Shown: in pieces, positions 29,156-37,390 of the stretch
How positions within the stretch are numbered: the first letter of the stretch is position 1
Layout of the letters: each line of letters begins with the position of its first letter
From: Alteromonas antoniana
GTDB taxonomy: Bacteria > Pseudomonadota > Gammaproteobacteria > Enterobacterales > Alteromonadaceae
DNA: 64,000 nucleotides
Direction: 5' to 3'
NCBI RefSeq assembly: GCF_019249295.1
Contig: NZ_JAESDH010000004.1
Location: forward strand, 1 to 64,000
Translations under genes and position numbers: made by a program
Notes under the pieces: generated by a model
Databases searched by the model: none
The model's input: only the letters and a program-made list of their open reading frames with translations
Told to the model about the DNA's origin: nothing

Positions 29156-30286
29156 TTACGACAGTCTGGACTTAAAGTCCGCGTAATCGAACTGGCGAAC
29201 AATATCCAGCGTGCCATCGGTACGTAATATCGCGATAGCGGGATGCTCTACACCATTGAAAAATGTGGTTTTTACCATCGTGTAGTGCATCATGTCTTCA
29301 AACTGCAGACGATCGCCGGGCTGAAGCGGAGCATCAAAAGAATAGACATCAATCACATCTCCGGCAAGACAGGAATTACCACCCAGTTTGATGTCGTATG
29401 CTTTCTCTCCTGGCATCCCAGCGTGGCGTACAGCAGGCCGGTATGGCATCTCCAGCACATCGGGCATGTGCGCAGTAGCAGAGATGTCTAAAATGGCGAT
29501 GGGGCCTTCATTGTCAACTACATCCACCACCTCCGCGATAAGCGGGCCGGTTTGCCATGCTACCGCTGAGCCAGGCTCAAGAATGACATCCAGATGCGGA
29601 TACTTTATTTTAAACGCTTTCAGCGTAGTAATTAAGTGCTCTACATCATAACCCTGACGGGTCATCAAATGCCCGCCTCCCAGATTCAGCCATTTCAGTT
29701 GCGGCAGCCATTTTGCAAAACGCTTCTCAATTGCCTGCAGCGTACGCTCGGTAGCGAAGGAATCACATTCACAAAGGTTGTGACAGTGAAATCCGTCGAT
29801 GCCGTCCAGATTGACGCCTTCCAGTTGCGACGCCCGGATCCCAAGACGAGAGCCCGGCGCTGCCGGATCATAAAGCGGCGTTTCGGCCTCCTGATGTTCC
29901 GGATTGATACGCAGCCCTAACGATACGCCAGGCAAGCTGTCTTTATAAGCTTGCCATTGAGTCAGGCTGTTGAAAGATAAATGGTTGACCAATGATTTCA
30001 GCTGTTCGATATCACTGGCTTTGTAAGCAGGCGCATAAGCATGAACTTCTTTGCCCATTTCTGCCGCCAGTTTTGCTTCCCACACCGAGCTGGCTGTCGC
30101 GCCATGCAGATAGGGCTTAATGATGTCGAAGCTTGACCACATGGAAAAGCCTTTCAGTGCCAGAATGATACGGGCACCAGAGCCGTCCTGGACGCGCTTC
30201 ATCAGCTCAAGATTTCGAAGTAACTTTTCCTCTTCCAGTACATAGCACGGAGACGGAATGTCATTACGCTGTGTCAAATCGGTCAA
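29156..30286 (-). CDS. nspC: Carboxynorspermidine/carboxyspermidine decarboxylase
   Basis: PLP enzyme that decarboxylates carboxyspermidine or carboxynorspermidine to the polyamine. The alanine-racemase-fold protein has the PLP lysine in IILALKGFSMW, the glycine-rich NLGGGHLM loop, HCHNLCECDSF and the substrate-site LGGNSCLAGD. I place the start at a TTG at 30286, after GGAGAG and 16 bp past the upstream stop, giving 376 residues, which fits Vibrio NspC (377). The alternative ATG at 30334 would overlap the upstream gene by 32 bp. Paired with the dehydrogenase gene in one operon. Confidence 0.88.
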   Translation of the reverse strand: MTDLTQRNDIPSPCYVLEEEKLLRNLELMKRVQDGSGARIILALKGFSMWSSFDIIKPYLHGATASSVWEAKLAAEMGKEVHAYAPAYKASDIEQLKSLVNHLSFNSLTQWQAYKDSLPGVSLGLRINPEHQEAETPLYDPAAPGSRLGIRASQLEGVNLDGIDGFHCHNLCECDSFATERTLQAIEKRFAKWLPQLKWLNLGGGHLMTRQGYDVEHLITTLKAFKIKYPHLDVILEPGSAVAWQTGPLIAEVVDVVDNEGPIAILDISATAHMPDVLEMPYRPAVRHAGMPGEKAYDIKLGGNSCLAGDVIDVYSFDAPLQPGDRLQFEDMMHYTMVKTTFFNGVEHPAIAILRTDGTLDIVRQFDYADFKSRLS

Positions 30287-30302
30287 CGCTATCTCTCCGG
30301 AT

Positions 30303-31505
30303 TTACTTAGTGAACGGGCTGTCGTCGCACTCAAGCACGTGCCAAGGAAGTCCGTGCTGATTCAATTGTTCCATGAACGGGTCTGGATCGAATTGCTCCA
30401 TATTCCATACGCCTGGCTGCTTCCACGTGCCATTTAGCATCAGCATCGAACCAATCATGGCAGGAACCCCTGTGGTGTATGAAACTGCCTGAGCACCTAC
30501 TTCGTCGTTACATTTCGCATGCTCACAGTTGTTGTAGATAAAGATGGTTTTTTCTTTACCGTCTTTGATACCGGTAATGTAGGTACCGATACAGGTCATG
30601 CCGGTATAGCCTTCAGCCAGCGATCCGGGATTAGGCAGTACCGCTTTCAAAAACTCCAGAGGAACAATTTTCTGACCCTGGAATTCAACGGGTTCGATAC
30701 TGGTCATGCCGATACCTTCTAACACACGCAGGTGATTCAGGTAGGCGTCTCCGAATGTCATCCAGAAACGGGCACGTTTCAGTGTCGGGAAGTGCTTAAC
30801 AATCGACTCGAGCTCTTCATGGAACATCAGGTATGAGGCCCTCACACCGATATTCTGGTAATCCAGATCTTCGCGAACGCTTAGCGGATCAGTATCTTTC
30901 CACTCACCGTCTTCAAAATATTTACCCCGTTGGGTAATCTCGCGAATGTTGATTTCCGGATTAAAGTTCGTCGCGAACGCCTGACCGTGGTCGCCACCAT
31001 TACAGTCGACGATATCCAGATAATGGATCTCATCAAAGTAGTGCTTAGCCGCATACGCAGTAAATACGTTGGTTACACCCGGATCAAAGCCGCTGCCCAG
31101 AAGGGCCATGATGCCCGCTTCTTTGAAACGTTCCTGATACGCCCATTGCCACGAATACTCAAATTCAGCTTTGTCTTTTGGCTCGTAATTCGCGGTATCC
31201 AGATAATCAGTTTTGGTTGCCAGACAGGCATCCATGATCGGCAGGTCCTGGTATGGCAGCGCCAGATTAATAACAAGGTCTGGCTTTACGTCGTTAATCA
31301 GAGCTTCAACGGCTTTGGCATCGTCAGCATCAACGGCAAAGACGGCTTTCACCCGATCTTCGCCGACTTCTTTTTGCAACGCTTCGCATTTGGAAACGGT
31401 GCGGCTGGCAAGATAAATTTCATCGAAATGCTCCGGCAGACGGGCACATTTCTTAACTGTAACGGCGGCAACGCCACCGGCTCCGATTATTAACACGCGA
31501 GACAT
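30303..31505 (-). CDS. Carboxyspermidine (carboxynorspermidine) dehydrogenase
   Basis: Saccharopine-dehydrogenase-family enzyme that joins aspartate semialdehyde to putrescine or diaminopropane with NADPH, the first step of the spermidine route that does not use decarboxylated S-adenosylmethionine. The Rossmann motif VLIIGAGGVAAVTVKKCA is at the N-terminus, followed by NLALPYQDLPIMDACL and ALLGSGFDPGVTNVF, both family hallmarks. About 400 residues, normal for the family. I start at 31505 (MSRVLIIGAG). First of the two-gene leftward operon. Confidence 0.92.
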   Translation of the reverse strand: MSRVLIIGAGGVAAVTVKKCARLPEHFDEIYLASRTVSKCEALQKEVGEDRVKAVFAVDADDAKAVEALINDVKPDLVINLALPYQDLPIMDACLATKTDYLDTANYEPKDKAEFEYSWQWAYQERFKEAGIMALLGSGFDPGVTNVFTAYAAKHYFDEIHYLDIVDCNGGDHGQAFATNFNPEINIREITQRGKYFEDGEWKDTDPLSVREDLDYQNIGVRASYLMFHEELESIVKHFPTLKRARFWMTFGDAYLNHLRVLEGIGMTSIEPVEFQGQKIVPLEFLKAVLPNPGSLAEGYTGMTCIGTYITGIKDGKEKTIFIYNNCEHAKCNDEVGAQAVSYTTGVPAMIGSMLMLNGTWKQPGVWNMEQFDPDPFMEQLNQHGLPWHVLECDDSPFTK

Positions 31506-31602
31506 AATCAATTATTCCCAATGTAGCTGTTTTGAATTGCGCTGAATGCTAGCAGACAACACTGAATTGGCAAGCAAAGTGTGTTGTTCGCCTGTAAAAA
31601 TA

Positions 31603-31624
31603 AGGCGACATAAAAATGTCGCCT
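31603..31624 (-). terminator. Terminator downstream of the 133-residue unknown gene
   Basis: AGGCGACAT and ATGTCGCCT form a perfect 9-bp stem with a 4-base loop. Read leftward it is followed by TATTTTTAC. Confidence 0.75.
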
Positions 31625-31726
31625 GACTGTCAATTAGATTTGTATCTTCGCTGACAACGCATCGCAAATAAAGCTTATATTCTGCCAGCGCCTGACCTGA
31701 AAGCGAAGTATCTATGGTACCCCTGC

Positions 31727-32128
31727 TTACCCATGAATAGGGGGCGATAGGACAATACGGCTTCCCACTCTGAAATAAGGGTATAGCAGCATGGACTCTT
31801 CACCCGTGGGCTGTGTGGTGGTGATAGCAATGGCATCCATGTCGTCTTGACGATCGGTTTTTACCTTGGCGGCGTAAACCAGCACGCTGTAACTCTCCGC
31901 ATCAGTAGTGGTATCAATAATGCGCCACTGCAGTTTCTCAATAAGATTGCTGTCACCACCGAACTGGTCGTTCTCATCGGTAAACAGGCAGCCTATTTTG
32001 CCGTCTTCATATACTGCAGCAAACGGATAGAAAGCACGGCAGTGCGGTAGCATTGCTTCACACAGGCCGAGTGACCGGGTCACCAGCATTTGAATAGGTT
32101 TTGGCAGTGTTTTAGGACCGTGGATCAC
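31727..32128 (-). CDS. Unknown protein, 133 residues
   Basis: I do not recognise the family. From a GTG at 32128, preceded by GGAG at 7 bases, the product has 133 residues. It is soluble, with mixed alpha/beta character and three cysteines in LGLCEAMLPHCRAFYPFA and IGCLFTDEND. The N-terminal KTLPKPIQMLVTRSLGLCEAMLPHC and central VYEDGKIGCLF look like conserved-protein segments rather than random sequence. An upstream in-frame start at 32200 gives 157 residues but has no ribosome site. A terminator follows about 100 bp downstream, so it is a single-gene unit. Confidence 0.7.
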   Translation of the reverse strand: MIHGPKTLPKPIQMLVTRSLGLCEAMLPHCRAFYPFAAVYEDGKIGCLFTDENDQFGGDSNLIEKLQWRIIDTTTDAESYSVLVYAAKVKTDRQDDMDAIAITTTQPTGEESMLLYPYFRVGSRIVLSPPIHG

Positions 32129-32331
32129 AAGTGTTCTCCGTGTTGTCTGAAAAATAACACCGTTGTAGAAAAAATAAACTATCTCTAAATGATGTAACAT
32201 TACAAACGTGTAATGTTGAGTATAAGATCACCACAGGATAGTAAACTTTTCTTATGCCTGAAGCTGTCTTTAAGATCAGTGTGCCTTGCTGGTTTCAGAG
32301 CTGATTTCACGGAATGGTGCTTGTTATCCGC

Positions 32332-33201
32332 TTATTTTCTTTTCCCCTGCAACCCACCGGTATGCAACGCGATAATAGTTTGCCCTGCTGAAAATACGCC
32401 GTCACCAATCATCTGTTTCAGAGCAAAGAAGAGCTTTCCGGAATAGACCGGTTCAACGGGAATTTGCGTGTCTTCCTCAAAGGACCGACAGAAGGACAAT
32501 AGCGGCGCGCTGGTCCTGGCATAACCACCGTGATGATACTGATGGGTGATTGTCCAGGCGGAATTAGGCCGGGGCAGGAGTGAGGATACCAGGGACTCCA
32601 GGTACCCCTCGCCCTTGAGCACGGCGACGCCAATCACCTGCTGATGAGACTTCATTGACATACTCAGTCCTGCCAGCGTCGCGCCACTGGCTACCGGAGA
32701 TAACATCACGTCAAAATTGTCCGGCAACTCCTCTGTCAGCGCGGCAATACCGGCTAACGCCTCGTGCTGACTACCGCCTTCCGGAATAATTTTGTAACCG
32801 GGGTATCGGGTGCTGAGTGTGTGAAGGTATTCCGGCTCGCTGCGCTCACGATACTCCTGCTTCGTCACGTACCTTATACTTGCCCCCCAGTCACTCAGGT
32901 CGCGCAGCATCGGGGTAGGGTTGTCCCGGTAATCGCCCCGTACGATAGCGACAAACGGAATATGCTGCTGTGCACACACATATCCCAGTGCATGTAAGTG
33001 ATTGGAAAACCCACCACCAAAACTCACTATGCCTGCAAGGTGCTGGTTCGACGACGTTAAAAGTGGCTGCAACTTTCTCCATTTATTACCCGATATCACC
33101 GGATGGATCAGGTCATCACGCTTAACCAATATAGAAAGCGCGTCAGCGCCGGGCCAATCCGGGCGTATTTGCACCAGCGGGGAAGGAAGTTCGGGTTTCA
33201 T
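32332..33201 (-). CDS. D-cysteine desulfhydrase / ACC-deaminase-like PLP enzyme
   Basis: Fold-type II PLP enzyme of the YedO/DcyD and 1-aminocyclopropane-1-carboxylate deaminase family. The PLP lysine is in HPVISGNKWRKL, followed by SFGGGFSNHLHAL (phosphate-side loop with the NH motif) and IPEGGSQHEALAG, SPVASGATLAG. The likely reaction is breakdown of D-cysteine to pyruvate, sulfide and ammonia, but the exact substrate cannot be told. The start is uncertain: 33201 (MKPELPSP) looks best by domain, while 33255 would add 18 residues. Confidence 0.85.
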   Translation of the reverse strand: MKPELPSPLVQIRPDWPGADALSILVKRDDLIHPVISGNKWRKLQPLLTSSNQHLAGIVSFGGGFSNHLHALGYVCAQQHIPFVAIVRGDYRDNPTPMLRDLSDWGASIRYVTKQEYRERSEPEYLHTLSTRYPGYKIIPEGGSQHEALAGIAALTEELPDNFDVMLSPVASGATLAGLSMSMKSHQQVIGVAVLKGEGYLESLVSSLLPRPNSAWTITHQYHHGGYARTSAPLLSFCRSFEEDTQIPVEPVYSGKLFFALKQMIGDGVFSAGQTIIALHTGGLQGKRK

Positions 33202-33363
33202 AATAACGGCAACAGGTTTTAGCAGAAAGTGACAGCGTACCCGACAGCCTGCCATTTACCTGTGTGTTGTCAATGCCGGACATTTATTAAGGCTGTGTAA
33301 TGGATGATCATCCTTATTGTGAGTGCTGTATAAGCTTTATCTGTTTAGTAAGGACACCCAATT

Positions 33364-33876
33364 ATGCTGCGAACCCTTTGTTTTTTATTTCTGGTTATGA
33401 CCTTCAGCAGTCAGGCCGCGATACCTGCGCCAATACAAGAGCGTATTCCCAATGCGTCAGTCGTCGGTGAGGCCCGCTTTACCTACTATTTCTGGGATGT
33501 TTACGATGCGGTTCTCTATGCTCCTGAAGGCAAGTGGCCGGCAGAACGCTTTGCGCTTCGTCTCACCTATCTTCGGGATTTTGAAGGCAAAGAGATTGCC
33601 GAACGCTCGATTAAAGAAATGAAAGCGCAGGGTTTGGAAGACGAAGAAAAGATATCGTCATGGTTGCAGGCAATGAACGATATTTTTCCGGACATTAATG
33701 AGGACGAACACTTGCTGGGCGTTGTGGGAAATAACGGTGAGGCGCTGTTTTATCAGCAGGATAGCCTGTTGGGCGAAGTGGAAGATCCGGAGTTTACACG
33801 CTGGTTTTTTAATATCTGGGTTGGTGAGAAGACAACTGAACCGGAATTCAGAGATAAATTGATAAACGGAGAGTAA
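33364..33876 (+). CDS. Chalcone-isomerase-like exported protein
   Basis: A 170-residue protein with a signal peptide (residues 1-18, ending SQAA) and a chalcone-isomerase-like domain (PF16036 type: VVGEARFTYYFWDVYDAVLYAPEGKW, then LRLTYLRDFEGKEIAERSIKEM). Catalytic function has not been shown for the bacterial group. It is followed two bases later by a DUF3833 lipoprotein gene. In related marine bacteria these two often sit in a larger cluster with fatty-acid-modifying genes, which is absent here. AAGGA precedes the ATG. Confidence 0.85.
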   Translation: MLRTLCFLFLVMTFSSQAAIPAPIQERIPNASVVGEARFTYYFWDVYDAVLYAPEGKWPAERFALRLTYLRDFEGKEIAERSIKEMKAQGLEDEEKISSWLQAMNDIFPDINEDEHLLGVVGNNGEALFYQQDSLLGEVEDPEFTRWFFNIWVGEKTTEPEFRDKLINGE

Positions 33877-33878
33877 TA

Positions 33879-34418
33879 ATGAAAATAAAAGCAGGAATAC
33901 TGGCAGTCATGGTGTTGATTTTACCGCTGAGCGGCTGTTCGGTATCGGTTGACGGAAAGGATTATACCAATGTGTCTCCGGACTTCGAAATTAAAGAGTT
34001 TTTCAACGGCGACGTGAAAGCCTGGGGCATCGTGCAGAATCGCTCAGGTAAGGTGGTGCAACGTTTTATTGTGGATATCAATGGACGTATTGAAAATGAC
34101 GTGCTTATCCTGGATGAGTCATTTGATTACGGTGTGGGTGATGGCGTGAAAAACCGCACATGGCGCATTGAGCAAACAGGTAATAACAGTTTTGTCGGAA
34201 ATGCTGGAGACATCGCAGGCCCGGCTGATGGCACCGCGTATGGGAATGCATTTAACTTTCATTACGAGATGGACTTGCCGGTCGATGATACCACCTACCG
34301 CGTAACGTTCGATGACTGGTTCTGGGCATTTGATGACACAACGATGATGAACCGCTCATATATCCGAAAATTCGGACTGGTGATGGCGGAAGTCACGATT
34401 TTCATGCAGCGTCAGTAA
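33879..34418 (+). CDS. DUF3833 family lipoprotein
   Basis: A 179-residue protein with a signal peptide and lipobox (LPLSGCSVSV, acylated Cys20). The rest is beta-rich, with the family stretches FEIKEFFNGDVKAWGIVQNRSG and VTFDDWFWAFDDTTMMNRSY. Biochemical function unknown. It forms a two-gene unit with the chalcone-isomerase-like gene, only two bases upstream, with which it probably acts in the envelope. Confidence 0.87.
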   Translation: MKIKAGILAVMVLILPLSGCSVSVDGKDYTNVSPDFEIKEFFNGDVKAWGIVQNRSGKVVQRFIVDINGRIENDVLILDESFDYGVGDGVKNRTWRIEQTGNNSFVGNAGDIAGPADGTAYGNAFNFHYEMDLPVDDTTYRVTFDDWFWAFDDTTMMNRSYIRKFGLVMAEVTIFMQRQ

Positions 34419-34567
34419 GCTGGACAGACGAGACGGGTGCTGTCGTGCATGCAAACGCGTACAGTGCCCGCAACGATATAAATCGTGTTATACATCGATT
34501 GTATATTTTTATGAGCCATTAATTTATTCGCCGCACGTGCCACCGCAACTCACCGCGCGAGACCGAA

Positions 34568-34870
34568 TTAGCCGTCACGCTCAACCCAGTCTGTTAATTC
34601 GCAAACGGCTTCGTGGGTCTGAACAAACGCTACCACCTTTTTCTCGACCACCGGGACATCATGCTGGTAGCGACAACAGAATCGGATCGCTGTCGCGCCG
34701 TCACCCATAACGAGCGCTCTTACATTATTGTCCTTCCCGTCGATTGCAAAATAGCCATATTGCAGCGGAACCGGCCGCGGACAATGAAATACTGACCTGG
34801 CTACCGCCTCAAGTACAGGCATTACCGCATCAGGGTTATTGACTCTTAACGCTTTTTGACAAAACGCCAT
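34568..34870 (-). CDS. Unknown cysteine-containing protein, 100 residues
   Basis: I do not recognise it. From the ATG at 34870, with GGAGAAAAGCC upstream, the product has 100 residues and five cysteines (AFCQKAL, VFHCPRP, RFCCRYQ, AVCELTD). The frame stays open upstream to a GTG at 35008 (146 residues), without a ribosome site. No signal peptide in the short form. It may be a real accessory gene or a chance frame; the good ribosome site and balanced composition favour a gene. Confidence 0.45.
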   Translation of the reverse strand: MAFCQKALRVNNPDAVMPVLEAVARSVFHCPRPVPLQYGYFAIDGKDNNVRALVMGDGATAIRFCCRYQHDVPVVEKKVVAFVQTHEAVCELTDWVERDG

Positions 34871-35256
34871 GGCTTTTCTCCGGCAGCAGAGCACGACTAT
34901 GTCAACTTGTAACGCGTTGCTAAGTGATGGCACGTCAGGCGCAGCATCGTTTTGTGCGGTACCTGAGCATTCAGGTGGCATCAGCAAAAGGAAAAAATTG
35001 AGTCGCACTGTTATTTACATGCAAGTGCAGAAATGACCACTGGCATCTGCCGTTCAGCGTCAGGGCGAACTGAACCCCGGCGCAACATCGATACCAGACG
35101 GCGAAGTCATCTGGAAACAGGTTATTGAGGATTTACTGTAAAACAAAATAGAGCAACAAAAACTTGTACTTTTGTATGATTTTATAACCGGGTAAAGAAT
35201 TAACGTCAAACGCAGGGCGGGTTATCTAAGGGGACGGACTCTTCATGCTGACAGTG
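34871..35256. other. Intergenic region with a possible gene remnant
   Basis: About 385 bp between the unknown gene and the histidine kinase. The rightward frame 35037-35141 could be a C-terminal remnant. The rest is AT-rich with no clear signal; I see no strong terminator for the kinase operon. Confidence 0.4.
35037..35141 (+). pseudogene. Possible C-terminal remnant of an unidentified gene
   Basis: 34 codons without a start codon, ending GATSIPDGEVIWKQVIEDLL and then TAA. The composition and amphipathic end look coding, and an in-frame TGA blocks it upstream. It may be all that is left of a deleted gene. Confidence 0.22.
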
Positions 35257-36609
35257 TTATTTGGGGAAGCTGAACACGATACCAAAGCCTGAACCTTCAC
35301 AGAGGGGATCGTCTACAAACCAGACGTCACCGTTGTGTAAGGCGACAATGGCTGAAACCAAAGATAAACCAAGACCATTACCCTGTGACGTCCGACTGGC
35401 AGATGCACGGTAGAACCGGCGCTCAAGATGGCTGAATTCAGCCTCTTCGATCCCTGGTCCATTATCATAAATCGTCAATATATAGCGCGTTGGTGTATGC
35501 CGTAAGGAGACCTCAATACGTTTGCCTGCGCCGGCATATTTAATTGCATTATCGATGGCATTTGTCACAGCCTGAAAGAGCAGGTTGGGGTCGCCGGTCA
35601 TCGTCACCTCGCCAATGTTGGTAGCTAAAGGCATTTCCTGGCATTCCATCACTGGCTGATACAGCTCGATAACATCGGCGACGATGGTATGTAATTTTAG
35701 TTCAGTAAAGCCCTGACGCTGACGTTTCGATTCAATATCACTGATGCGCAACAAGCTGTTAAACATGTTGAGAATAGTATCAGCCTCTGATGTGGCCCGG
35801 TCGCGCAGCGCCGGATCATCGATGTTCTCCAGCGTGCCGCGCAATCGGGATAGCGGGGTTCTGAGATCATGGGCAATCGCATCGGTAACACTTTTAATGT
35901 TGTCGACCGACGCTTCAATTTTGTCCAGCATGCCATTGAACATAACAGCTAGCTGACTCAGGTCATCCCAGTTGCTGTCTATTTCCAGACGCTCTTTAAG
36001 GCTGCCAGTCCGGATGATATTGTCTGCGGTTTCCGACATGCGATTGATACGATTCACTACATAAAGCGCAACAGTAAAGCTTAGTACGCAAACTATGCTT
36101 AATAATGCCACGACCAGCCAGCCGAATGTCTGTGCAATCCACTGGGCGGTATTGAGCTCATCAATATTTCTACCTGTAAAAAGCAGGCTGCCATCCTGCA
36201 ACTCTACTACCTGATAGAGCGTATCAATGTGGGTATCAGGACTCCCATCGGGAGAGATGGGCATGGTGCCATTGCGCTGCTCTGATGTGACACTGCTCGG
36301 CCAGCGCGAGATGTTACTTGCCAGCAAGGTGGCATCCGGCGATTTTATTGCGTAAAGCGGCGGAGCGGGGTCGTCTGAAAAGGCATCAGCAATTTTTGCC
36401 TGAAGGGCTGATGCGGGGACATGCTCGTGCAACGTGCGCAACAGCAATGTGTCAGCATTCAGAGCTGACCTTGCTTCGCGTAGCAGACTGTCACCGCTGG
36501 ACACTTTCCAGGTGTAAAGGACAAAAAGAATGGCGGCTATGGAAAGACTGGCGAGTATCACTCCCACCCGGAAGCTTGAACTTCGGGTGAAAGTTCCAAT
36601 CGCAATCAC
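35257..36609 (-). CDS. Two-component sensor histidine kinase
   Basis: A 450-residue membrane kinase. It has one N-terminal helix (about 13-33), a periplasmic sensing region of about 130 residues, a second helix (about 163-186), HAMP, a dimerisation domain with H247 (AIAHDLRTPLSRL) and an ATPase domain (N-box NAIDNAIKYA, DNGPGIEE, GNGLGLSLV). It phosphorylates the response regulator encoded just upstream, whose stop it overlaps by 4 bp. QseC/PhoQ-type architecture; the signal is unknown. Confidence 0.92.
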   Translation of the reverse strand: MIAIGTFTRSSSFRVGVILASLSIAAILFVLYTWKVSSGDSLLREARSALNADTLLLRTLHEHVPASALQAKIADAFSDDPAPPLYAIKSPDATLLASNISRWPSSVTSEQRNGTMPISPDGSPDTHIDTLYQVVELQDGSLLFTGRNIDELNTAQWIAQTFGWLVVALLSIVCVLSFTVALYVVNRINRMSETADNIIRTGSLKERLEIDSNWDDLSQLAVMFNGMLDKIEASVDNIKSVTDAIAHDLRTPLSRLRGTLENIDDPALRDRATSEADTILNMFNSLLRISDIESKRQRQGFTELKLHTIVADVIELYQPVMECQEMPLATNIGEVTMTGDPNLLFQAVTNAIDNAIKYAGAGKRIEVSLRHTPTRYILTIYDNGPGIEEAEFSHLERRFYRASASRTSQGNGLGLSLVSAIVALHNGDVWFVDDPLCEGSGFGIVFSFPK

Positions 36610-37286
36610 TGCAGGTCTTCCGATATCCGGTAGCCCGTGCCTCTGACGGTTTCAATTAACGGTACGTTGAAGGTTTTATCTACCTTTTGTCGTAACCTGC
36701 TGATGTGAACATCGATAACGTTAGTCTGGGGATCAAAATGGTAATTCCACACATGTTCCAGCAGCATACTGCGGGTTACCACTTTTCCGCGGTGACGCAA
36801 CAAGCACTCAAGAAGCTGGAACTCTTTGGACTGCAATTCAATTTCAGTATCGCCGCGGGTGACCTTGCGGTTCAGGCGGTCTAAGATCAGGTCGCCGACT
36901 TTCACCTGCGTGGCATCATCGGCGTCAGCTTTACGGCCAGCGAGACCCTCAGCGCGGGCTAGTAATTCTTCAAAAGCGAAAGGTTTGGTCAGATAATCAT
37001 TGGCACCGCTACGCAGGCCTTTGACTTTATCATCTACGTTGCTTTTGGCGCTGAGCAGCAAAACCGGCGTGAGTATTTCTTCTTTACGAAGGGCATCGAG
37101 AATACTCATTCCGTCGATAGAAGGCAGCATAATATCCAACACAATCAGGTCGTGTTCCTGCGTCATGGCCTGATAAAGGCCTTGCTCTCCGTCATGGCAT
37201 ATGTCGCAAAGATGACCTGCAGTGCGCATTCCCTGCTCAATGTTTTCTGCAACGGTTACATCATCTTCAATTACTAACACTTTCAT
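36606..37286 (-). CDS. OmpR-family response regulator
   Basis: A 226-residue transcription factor with an N-terminal receiver (acidic D8/D9, phosphoacceptor D51 in VLDIMLPSIDG, K near 101 in DYLTKPFAFEEL) and a C-terminal winged helix (about 130-224, ending TVRGTGYRISEDLQ). It is translationally coupled to the histidine kinase through a 4-bp overlap. The pair resembles QseBC/PhoPQ in layout; regulon unknown. Confidence 0.93.
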   Translation of the reverse strand: MKVLVIEDDVTVAENIEQGMRTAGHLCDICHDGEQGLYQAMTQEHDLIVLDIMLPSIDGMSILDALRKEEILTPVLLLSAKSNVDDKVKGLRSGANDYLTKPFAFEELLARAEGLAGRKADADDATQVKVGDLILDRLNRKVTRGDTEIELQSKEFQLLECLLRHRGKVVTRSMLLEHVWNYHFDPQTNVIDVHISRLRQKVDKTFNVPLIETVRGTGYRISEDLQ

Positions 37287-37390
37287 TGTACTTTACCGTA
37301 TACATAGTCTGAATCCATCCCAGAAGGGTTTCCTGTTTTCTATCTGTATTACCCTGCCGGTGAGTGTTCCGATCACTTTTGCCGCAGTGG

